A DNA stretch of 64,000 bases from NCBI GenBank assembly GCA_021399445.1, contig JAJTUQ010000005.1, forward strand, positions 4,712,001 to 4,776,000, written 5' to 3'. Within the stretch, counting starts at the first letter, position 1. The number at the start of each line of letters is the position of its first letter. The translations under genes were made by a program, and so were the position numbers. This stretch comes from Xylogone sp. PMI_703 (lineage: Eukaryota > Ascomycota > Leotiomycetes). Shown piece by piece: positions 56,201 through 64,000 of this stretch. The notes below the pieces were generated by a model. The model made no database searches. It was not told the origin of the DNA and saw nothing but the letters and a program-made list of their open reading frames with translations.

Positions 56201-58058
56201 TTATTGCTCTTGCGCGAACGTTGATCATTGAAAGTGTTCACTCGATCCCGGTTTCGAGTTGGATCCACAGTCCCAAAAGGATTTCTAGACTCTGCCTTCT
56301 TCTGTGGTTGACTGTCTCTACCTTGAAAATACTTCGTTGCTTCTGGTGTTGAGACGTCATGCTTCAACTGTCTGGGATCTTGGTTTTGATTCTCCGATGG
56401 CCTGCTAGATCTTGATCCGTGAGGCCCGCTCTCATTTATAGCTTGCTTGCTGCTTTTCGCTGCTGTCGAGCTTGTCGCAAAATCATTTCGACTATTTCCA
56501 ATCCGCTGAGGCTCAGGCGATTTGCTCTTCTGGTTCGATAACTCCTTAGCATCTCCAGGTCTGGGATAATTCGGAGATTGTGGAGATAGACTATCATGAA
56601 TACTGAAAAACTCCGCCTCACTTGAACTTTCAATCTCGGCGTGTGTACTATGCGCTGTATTCGGACTCTTTTTTGTTTTTGTCTCGATTTCAGACTTGTG
56701 TTTCGAAGCAGGTATCTCAATAGTAAATGTAGTGGATCGCCGCGCCTCCTTCGCCGACTCATCAGCCTTTTGTTTCTTATTCGGTGGGTCTGGGCGTCTA
56801 TCATAGCCATCGTGAAGATTGAATGCTGGGTTTCTCTGGACGACGGAAGACTGGTTGTCTCTATTCAATGTGTTCTTTGGTTTGAAACTACCGAATCCTG
56901 GGGCCTTCTGGATGTCAGCGAGAATTCGAGTAGCGGAGTCAAAAACATACCATCTTTTGCACTCTTGCCCAGGCTTGGTATACAGGAGGTGGACTATTCA
57001 AACATACAATTAGCAAGTCTACTTGATGCGTTGTCTAATGTTTCATATCCTTACTCGTAGTCTGGCAAGCAGACACACTTTGGAGAGAAATACCGCAACG
57101 CGGGTGGCCTAATGCGAAATTATCAGCGGTAGCTCCATTAGAGATCTGAAGTATATACCAAATTTCTTTCTTCGGCGTTACACCATTGCTTTCCCCGGAA
57201 TCTTTCTTCTCGTGTGCATCATTCTGGGTAGATACCTCCCTGCAGAGAATTAGAAATTTGAATATATAATGAAGTCTATTCAGGATAACAAACTGCAGAG
57301 GGGCCGGGCCTTTTATCTCACTGCTATCTTGTTTGTTGCTGGTCGCGCTGCTCGTTTTCAATCTTTTCGCAGACACGACCTCGCCTTCATTGCCCTGGAG
57401 TTTGATGATGTTAGCGGCGGATATCCACTGGAACCTAGCCGAGCGATTGCGATTCTAGCCTTGCGGCCTGTGGAGAAAGGTTCAAACTTACATTCTCTCC
57501 AACCTCATCCTGCAACTTGTCATATGCGCCCGCTGGGGACGATGACGTGTCTGGAGTACTGTCAATTTGCAAGAGCTCCTTTACTGATTCGTTTCGCTTC
57601 CTCTTCCTAGGGCTTGTTCCTGACATCGCATTTCGATCCCAGCTTAATGTAGAGAGCGCATGACGATCCAGTGGTGAGGAACTTCTTGCTCTTCTTTTTA
57701 GACTCCCACTAGAGCTCTCGCAAGAAGATTGATCATCTTGAGACAATCCTCGCTCTGGGGTATGTGTGTCATGATAAAATCGCAATAACCTCTTCACGTC
57801 CAAATCAGGCGGCGTCAAAGCTCGCCTTTGATTGGCTGGTTTCGGTAGTCCTGGACTCTCAGCCTCGCCAGCTTTTATTTTGCTTTTCGCTCCATGACCA
57901 AACCGAAGTTTGTTAAGTAATGGACTGAAAAACTTTCCTTTCTTTTTGTCCCTAGTGTATCCTGACTTAGTTATACCGTGATGATCCTTTCCAATGGGAT
58001 TCGGTTTAGTCGAGGAACCATCGACGGCAGCCTTGTTGGTGAATCGTTGATCAACCAT
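53226..58058 (-). CDS. ULP2: Ulp2-type SUMO protease (SENP6/7 class)
   Basis: C48 cysteine protease that trims SUMO chains in the nucleus. Seven exons on the minus strand: 57492-58058, 57294-57394, 57159-57239, 57055-57108, 56951-56993, 55631-56907 and 53226-55581, with introns of 97, 54, 50, 61, 43 and 49 bp. All phases close, giving 1492 residues. The first 700 residues are basic and Ser-rich, with one folded patch (FKVIQLFSPIFRWVSEYESS, SWTLILDTNNRALKLRDPKG) that may be a PH-like module. The protease domain (about 850-1180) begins ERLDEGEFLNDNLIAFYMRW and has the triad in AAHWYVAIICN, VTLDSLGLRHS and PQQDNYCDCGLYV, with Cys1138. A long insertion with acidic and Ser-rich sequence splits His from Asp, as in Ulp2. 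The disordered tail carries TESPIKK and ISVDSQ motifs. Boundaries of exons 2-5 are the least sure. Confidence 0.88.
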
Positions 58059-59688
58059 ATTGATTAACTGGGTTTGATAGGATGGTGTGGAAATATGTGG
58101 TATCTAGATGAAACTTTCAAGAAAAGACCAGCTAGATAGTTCTGCTGGACTTCTCAACTTTTTGCTTGATTTCTCCGTATATTACAGCACTCTGAGATAA
58201 GAACAGGTGCTTGTGGAAATAAGTGACTCTTGTGATGATGCTGGATAGAAGTATATCTAGTGTACTTCACAAGGTTGGGTAGGTATTCGAAAAGATATGT
58301 CTAGGACTATATATCTTTTCCTTTATTCGTCGATCTATAACTTCTCAGCATCCATCTGAAGATATATGATGGGGGTTATTACCTTTCAATTCCTGATGGT
58401 GTTGCGATGCGCCTTTTGATGGAATGTGTTGCTGTTGTTGCTGTTGCTGTAGTTCGTTGTGGAGAGTGAAGGTGGCAGGGAGAAGTGAGATATATTGACA
58501 ATGGCAAGAGTTCAGTTCCAGCTCTGGGGCTCCCTGAACACAAATCAATGTTAGCGACAACAACAATACAATAGCGACCCTGGCTATTGACAACTCACCC
58601 AATAATATCATTTCTGATAATTGTGCCTATTAGACAATTCCTTTTATTTTCATCGGTGCGTACTTCTCCCAGAAGTATGCCTCAACTATAATCTCAAGCT
58701 AATTCTGATTAATATAGGGGTTGTTCTACTACATATTTTGACTATATTCTTCCAGACCATATTATATATCATTTCTTCCAGTCTCATAGTCTTTCTGACT
58801 ATAAAACATGTGTCACGTGCGCTCCCTCATATTCCACGCTGTGTATCAACATAAACATGAAATTTATGAACCAGAGCTCGCAGATATCATTAGAGAATGA
58901 CCGTATTGCAATGCTTATCCTATCAATACACGCTGTAGTTACAGCGAGGATAAATGCTTTCATTAAAAACACCCTAGCAACACTGCTGACTATCACTCAA
59001 TAGATGATAAAAGTCATGCAGAGCAAAGATCTACCTCACATATAAAGTTATTTATGAGTGTGCCTGGCACATACGACCATAGACTGAGGAAAACTGGGCA
59101 TCCCGTCCGCTCTGCCATACATAAGCCTCAGATCGGAGGTCTAGTAGTTGGGTCGGTGACGACCAGCGAATCCCCTCTGTTGTATGTTTTTTTTATTTTT
59201 AATTTTTGCCTTTTGGAGGATAAAGCTTTTGTCTGCAGTGGACTTCCTATGAGACCTATGGGACCTATGAAGATTTCTTATTTAGAGAGATCCAATTAGG
59301 CTGCCTTTCATAAACAGTGCGACATGGTATTCTATTTTGTTGTCACTTTTATAAACCAGAGGGCCCTTAGACTTCTCGATTTATCGCCGTACACCTTATC
59401 CATCTTGATATCCAATTTTTGTACTGTAAGGATGGAATGGGAGTTATTACATGGTACTGTACTAAGTTTCACAACTATTTACAAGACTACATGTCACAAG
59501 CAAAGGCACACCAAATTATTCATGACCAGTCTTTCATTATCTACGTAGACAAAAGCCAGTCGGGTAGGTACCTATGGAGACAGCGCGGTATCTTTTTCCC
59601 AGGCACTTTTACAGAACCACAACCCATGCCCAAGCAAGCCAACCATGTACGCGCGAAGAAATGCAGATTAAGAACCACGAAACACCAT
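58059..59688. other. Long AT-rich spacer between ULP2 and RPL4
   Basis: 1630 bp holding the ULP2 promoter and the RPL4 3' end. Apart from the doubtful small ORF at 58345-58611, open frames are short and without coding character. T-rich tracts (for example 59189-59210) are common. No tRNA or rRNA is seen. Confidence 0.45.
58345..58611 (-). CDS. Doubtful small secreted Q-rich ORF
   Basis: 88 codons from the ATG at 58611. The N-terminus (LSIARVAIVLLLSLTLICVQ) has the shape of a signal peptide with a likely cleavage before APELELNSCHC. A CAA/CAG run encodes seven Gln in a row (58429-58449), followed by a His/Ser/Asn-rich end with a terminal Cys. It sits 287 bp before the ULP2 start on the same strand, so it could equally be unexpressed promoter or leader sequence. 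Only the signal-like start speaks for a gene. Confidence 0.25.
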   Translation of the reverse strand: MILLGELSIARVAIVLLLSLTLICVQGAPELELNSCHCQYISLLPATFTLHNELQQQQQQQHIPSKGASQHHQELKGNNPHHISSDGC

Positions 59689-61132
59689 CTATTCCTCAGC
59701 CAAAACCTTTGCGAATTCGGTCTTGTTTGCTCGCTCAGGCTTGCCAGACTCCAGACCCTTGCTGCCAATCTTCTCCTTCGAGTAAGCCGCAGCGTAAGGG
59801 TTGAGTCTGAGTAGGACTTGCTTGTTACGGAGAGGGTTCTTCTTCTGTACACCAGCACGCTTGGTTCGTGCATCACCCTTGGCGGCGCGGATAACGCTCT
59901 GGATTTCAGAGGAGTTGATCAAACGGCCAATATCGGCTTGTTGGACGACTGGGGATGGGAGGAGGAAGTCCTTCTTGAGAGCGGAAGGCTCAGTGGTGGA
60001 GCCGTAGATGGTGTCCAAAGCCTTAAAGGCAGCGGAAGTCCAGATAATGAATCGGCCGAGGTGACCACCTGGAGCAAGTTGAAGAAGGTTAAGGGCGAAG
60101 ACAGAGCTGGTCTCGACACCTGGGATGTTGCGGAAAGCAGTGACGAGCTCTTTGCCATCAACGGCTGGGTCATAGACGACCAATGGGCCACGGCGTTGAC
60201 GGTGACGGCGACCACGGAGCTTACCCTTACCAGCACGGAGCTTGCGGGAAGCCTTGACCTTGTCGACATCATCGGATGCGCCTACGGACTTGAGAAGACC
60301 AAGAGCAGCAGAGGTCTTGGAGACAGCTGCGTTGGAGAAGACCTCGGAGTTGACAACGAGAGGGACTTCTGGGACCTTGGAGACCTGGTGGCCACGGGCA
60401 AGGAGGAGAGCTGGGATGGAAGAGGCAGCCAAGGCAGAGGCAGTTGCGAAGCGCTTCTGGCCAAGGTTGATCTTGACGTTCCATCGTCTCCAGGTCTTGG
60501 TGGGAGCGAACATGCGACCAGATCTGCACATGTTACCGAAAGCAGCTTGACCAGCACGGTGAGTTCCTCCACCAGAGACACGAGGGATACGGGCAACAGC
60601 ACGACCTATTAAGCGGAAAATATTAGTGACAATCCTTGACCAGGAAAGAAATATGCCTCAAAATTTCCAGGTCCTCAAGGCACAATTTTGTCTCTAATAT
60701 CAAGATTCTCCCATGCCATTCGTCCAAGATATCAAGAAAATAGGTAGACTAACCGGTACCCCAGGACTCAGCAGAGGTTTGATGACCAGCCTTCTCGCTC
60801 ACAGCGTATGGTTGACGCTTGTTCTTCGCAACACCAGTGTGAACGGTCTGAACGATATCAGGTCGAATGGGAGAAGCGAAAACCTATATCCAGCACAAAA
60901 TGAGAATCAGCTTCAATCCTATTCCAATTTTAAATCTTCAAATCTTTCCTCAGTCCCCCAGCCCCAATTCTCATTTCCCAATGCTCCCCCTTCCTCAAAT
61001 ATCTCAAAACTGAAAAAGACAATCACACGAGCAACTTTGCGTGAGAAAAGTTCGTACCTTTGGCAGAGGGTGAGTAGCCCCGGTAGGAGCGCCATCGGCG
61101 GAGAGGATGGAAACGGTAGGTCGGGTAGCCAT
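59689..61132 (-). CDS. RPL4: 60S ribosomal protein uL4 (RPL4)
   Basis: Large-subunit protein lining the peptide exit tunnel. Exons on the minus strand are 61058-61132, 60754-60883 and 59689-60605, with introns of 174 and 148 bp. The product has 373 residues. The start [20 protein letters not shown] is typical, then [20 protein letters not shown] and the tunnel loop [20 protein letters not shown] across the second splice. [15 protein letters not shown] and the eukaryote-specific C-terminal extension ([20 protein letters not shown]) are present. The exon sequence is visibly GC-richer at third positions than neighbouring genes, as expected for high expression. Its introns are three times the local norm, a common ribosomal-protein pattern. 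I looked for C/D-box snoRNA motifs in them and found none convincing. Confidence 0.97.
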
Positions 61133-61744
61133 CTCGACGGTGTTGGTGATGGCCTTTTTTGGTCGTTGGGTGTCGTCGAGGAATTGTCGATCGAGGTTCG
61201 ATCTTTCGCGAGGGCAATTGAATTTCGAAATATTTGGGCGTGTGGGAGGGTTTGCTAAGCGAGTGTGCGATATTGAGGCCGCAAGGCAGCAACACCAATC
61301 TCCAAATGTCACTAGGGGAGCTGGAGGGGGAGTTGATGACTGAGGCATTAACAAATATTTCAGGCTGAAGTGACGTAGTTACATGCAGAAGTAGCATACG
61401 ATGATACGAGGGTCCTCACACGCTGATTCGTTCATATAGAATCACTACTGAACCAGCATGATAAGTCTTAAGAAATATTTCTCAGTTATTGAGTCTGTGG
61501 TAATATATAAATCATTCCGACCAAGAATATGTCTATTCATAGTGCCGTACCAGAGCACTGATACCTCCCAGACCGTTAACGCCGTTCATTTTCCACTCAA
61601 GCCTCATCCCAAAAAGGCAATCATATGCAGGAACCAAAGTCGTATATGGATAACAGCGATCATTAAAAAAAATCATTAACAAAGAATCGAAACTCCAGAT
61701 GCTTGTAGCACGCGAATCTTGATGCCATGGTTCAAAGGCATCTT
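61133..61744. promoter_or_regulatory. RPL4 promoter and 3' end of the neighbouring gene
   Basis: 612 bp upstream of RPL4 and downstream of the next minus-strand gene. Dense purine/pyrimidine tracts lie near RPL4. No named element is assigned. Confidence 0.45.
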
Positions 61745-62953
61745 TTATCGGTTTAGGCTTTTCCTCTTGCCTCCGAATATGGATGCCTTCAGCCCTCTTG
61801 AAGGTGGCGGTGGAGGAGGTGGTGAAGGAGCTTTAATGGCAGTTCTCAGAATATCTTCGTACCTCACCGGACCAACTTTCTCGACTGGCACTGCTGATAT
61901 GGGACGTGGAGCTTGAGCAACTTCGTTCTCTTTGATCATCTCTTCTCTCTCCTCCTTAGCAGCTGCTCTAGCTGCACGTAAGTCGCCGGCAATAGTAGCA
62001 CCAGTTTTGTATGCTAGATTCATCTTCGGCATACTAGGATATCGTGCTCGACTCAGAGTCTTGACACCACGTTTCCATGCTGATGTTGGTCTGCTTAAGG
62101 ATGTCTGTGCTCGCTCTGGTGCATCAAAGGACCGATCCCATTCTGGTATCAGAGGAGGATAGCTTCTATCCGCTGGGTCGGGTGCTGAGAATGGATCGTT
62201 GGCGAGCATTGGCTGTGTCTGCCTTGTGAGGGAAGGCAGGCCCGCTAGCTTGCTGCTTTTTCTCGGTGGATGTGCAGATGCGCTGGTAGGAGCTTGTGAA
62301 GAGATCAATGAAGAGATCGTAGATGCTATGGAGTACCGTCTTGATATAGATAGGGAGGAGCTACGATTCGATCGTCGGCGGGAGACGACAGGGTCGAGTC
62401 GTTGGGTCGTCGAGTCGATCGAGCTCTGTGCTGAATGACCGCGGCACGAGTGGTTTGAATGTGTGGAGATCTCAACGATCTGAGGTTTCGTTACTAGAGT
62501 TATAGAAACCACTCGAGCTGTTGCTTCCTGGCTTCTCCTGCTCATTGCTGGAGAGACAGGTTCTCCATTGCCATCAAATTCCAATAAGGACCCGTCGTCC
62601 TCATCTGCACTCTCGGACGCGTCTTCTTCACTCGAAAGATACATGTCGTGGGGGTTAGACGCCATCGATACCATTGATAATCTCTTAGCAACTTCGGATT
62701 CTTCGTTCCCGGGCACGTCAATGTTCTGTAAATCCATCATCACTCCTTCGAGTAACACTGAGACTCTTTTCTCGCTGCCCAGCGCCAGTCCTGGGGCTTT
62801 CAACGACGCTTCCATCTTGTCGTTTGGTTCCTCCATAGTACTGTCACGGCTTTCATAGCTCATATCATCCATACCTTCTGTATCTGACTGCTCAACAGTC
62901 ACAGGCTCATCTCTATGTTCGGCAGGAGCAAGATGGTTGGCAATCAGAGGCAT
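61745..62953 (-). CDS. Unknown fungal protein, disordered with poly-Pro end
   Basis: A single exon of 402 residues from the ATG at 62953. I recognise no named domain. The first 130 residues are acidic (DEPVTVEQSDTEGMDDMSYE, SSEEDASESADEDDGSLLEF). The centre is Ser/Arg-rich and probably disordered (RRRSNRSSSLSISRRYSIAS). The C-terminal third has a denser part, SLSRPTSAWKRGVKTLSRAR, then a helix (AGDLRAARAAAKEEREEMIK), a short motif VEKVGPVRYEDILRTAIKAP and a run of seven prolines before RGLKASIFGGKRKSLNR. The order poly-Pro then basic tail could suit an actin- or SH3-linked adaptor, which is only a guess. An exon farther upstream cannot be excluded. Confidence 0.68.
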   Translation of the reverse strand: MPLIANHLAPAEHRDEPVTVEQSDTEGMDDMSYESRDSTMEEPNDKMEASLKAPGLALGSEKRVSVLLEGVMMDLQNIDVPGNEESEVAKRLSMVSMASNPHDMYLSSEEDASESADEDDGSLLEFDGNGEPVSPAMSRRSQEATARVVSITLVTKPQIVEISTHSNHSCRGHSAQSSIDSTTQRLDPVVSRRRSNRSSSLSISRRYSIASTISSLISSQAPTSASAHPPRKSSKLAGLPSLTRQTQPMLANDPFSAPDPADRSYPPLIPEWDRSFDAPERAQTSLSRPTSAWKRGVKTLSRARYPSMPKMNLAYKTGATIAGDLRAARAAAKEEREEMIKENEVAQAPRPISAVPVEKVGPVRYEDILRTAIKAPSPPPPPPPSRGLKASIFGGKRKSLNR

Positions 62954-64000
62954 GTTCTTGGGTATAAAATTGGTTGGTAGGCGTCCTCTCTTCCTTTGCG
63001 ACGGCTAATGGTTCCTTGAAGATCCCCGCTTCTCGATTAAATGTTGATTCACTCAATGATGAACAAAGCCAGGTCTCCGCCAGAATGTTTGTCTATGACC
63101 TTCCGCACAGCAGGAAGTATCAAACTCGCACAAAGCCAAATCTGGATCAAACAGCTCAATAGGAGGAAAATAAGTGGGCTCCTGTATAATGATATACAGG
63201 CGACCGCCTCCAGCAGCCCGAAGGTAGAGTATCAGAGCAGCGTAGCAGCGAGCCCCAGCATGGTAGCTCCCACGGAGGTGGTTGACCCCGTAGGACGTTT
63301 CAGAACCCTATGAGAACGGGGCTTGGACAGGCGAAACGATCAACCACACCCTGGATGGACTCCGATATCGAGATCGCTCTCCAGCCAAAGACGGGACGAA
63401 CTCGAAACCGAGTGGGTTAGAAAAAACGGCGAGGCCAGCAACCCAAGCAAACCATAAGTTGACGCCCGAGCAAGTAGGAGAGCTCTAGGGAGAGGACGGG
63501 TAGGAGTAGTGCGCGATGGCAGGAGGCAGATGTTTCCCCTTTATGCCAGCAGAGGAGCGCAGCCAACGCTCACAGGACAGGAGGGAGGGATGTAATGCAT
63601 GCCACCACCAGGGCATACACCCACGGACAGCGGACATGGCAGACCGTTCCCAGATGCATGCTGGGGGGGGAGGTTGTATGCAAGCAAGGCCACACCTAAA
63701 AATTTTTTGCTTGTGCTGCGGACGTTCAGTGGCAGATCCACGAGTTTCTACACCCGCCGTGCCAGCGAACAGCAGAGACACGAAGGAAGACAGAAGGTCC
63801 AGTGTGTGTCCAGTGTGCCCAGTTCCCCTTAACCAGGGTGCATGCCCATGGCCCCTAGCTGCGCATGCCCTGCAGCCAATCCGAGCGTCTCGTCAGCGCA
63901 GCCAGTGCAGCGCGTTGCAGCCAGAGCCAGGCCGGGGTTCGTGACCGCCACCAAATCTCGCAGCGCGCACCCCGGATTGGCTGACGGCATCTCAGGCTGT
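62954..64000. other. Right-edge gene-free region, GC-rich from 63420
   Basis: 1047 bp without a supportable gene. From about 63420 base composition rises sharply in GC compared with the spacers to the left. It contains a run of eight G (63662-63669), many GCATGC/CCATGG-like words and a pair of inverted CCAAT boxes near the edge. Several overlapping open frames on both strands are by-products of the GC content. It may be the promoter of a gene beyond the window. Confidence 0.4.
63873..63983. promoter_or_regulatory. Inverted pair of CCAAT boxes
   Basis: CAGCCAATCCG at 63873-63883 and its exact reverse complement CGGATTGGCTG at 63973-63983, with starts 100 bp apart. CCAAT boxes are bound by the HAP complex in fungi. 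The identical 11-bp context suggests a functional pair upstream of a gene to the right. Confidence 0.5.

Noticed and set aside
59818..60612. 264-codon open frame on the + strand, and other long frames, opposite RPL4
   Set aside because: Strong third-position bias of the RPL4 exon removes stops from the antisense frames. The translation has no domain, and RPL4 on the other strand is certain.
63485..63944. Overlapping ORFs on both strands near the right edge (up to 142 codons)
   Set aside because: They arise from high GC, contain simple Cys/His/Pro-rich sequence with no domain, and several frames are open at once.

Overview
The window is nuclear DNA of a filamentous ascomycete (Pezizomycotina). 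The evidence is short spliceosomal introns (mostly 46-65 bp, GT..AG with CTAAC/CTGAC-like branch sites), fungal versions of eukaryotic housekeeping genes, and spacers of a few hundred bases. Moderate GC with AT-rich spacers and the flavour of the unknown proteins suggest a leotiomycete. That placement is inference only; no rRNA or ITS is present. Exon coordinates were worked out by hand from frame continuity, splice signals and family resemblance, and every complete multi-exon model closes in frame.

Layout. From 1 to about 33 kb, 18 consecutive genes alternate strand without exception: condensin Cnd3/Ycg1 (partial, left edge), mitochondrial cysteine synthase, an unknown helical protein, mitochondrial ribosomal bL19m, two unknown fungal proteins, TFIIH helicase XPB, a CHY-type zinc protein, 20S proteasome alpha4, D-2-hydroxyglutarate dehydrogenase, a PQ-loop vacuolar transporter, NADH pyrophosphatase, a DNA-ligase-like protein without the catalytic core, a DUF4048-type protein, Pwp2, septin Cdc12/AspC, a mitochondrial PDK-family kinase and Sfh5. 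From 33 to 44 kb four genes run on the + strand: Ubp15/USP7, a p24 cargo receptor, Prp45/SNW1 and a membrane-anchored GH16 glucanase. From 44 to 53 kb lie TIM22 (-), a questin-oxidase/AflY-like enzyme (-), a PhoD-like phosphatase (+) and an unknown protein (+). From 53 to 64 kb lie a large Ulp2-type SUMO protease (-), a doubtful small secreted Q-rich ORF (-), ribosomal protein uL4 (-), an unknown disordered protein (-) and a GC-rich gene-free right edge.

The genes are mostly unlinked housekeeping functions: chromosome structure, transcription/repair, splicing, ribosome assembly, proteolysis and ubiquitin/SUMO, mitochondrial metabolism and import, secretion. There is no biosynthetic cluster, tRNA, rRNA, CRISPR or intact transposon that I can support. 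The points most worth a second look are the long strand-alternating block, the ligase-like gene that keeps the N-terminal and C-terminal parts but lacks the adenylation core, the very small exons (5 nt and 7 nt), a GC-AG intron, a near-consensus sulfur-regulator site before the cysteine synthase gene, and a possible solo-LTR scar between GH16 and TIM22.
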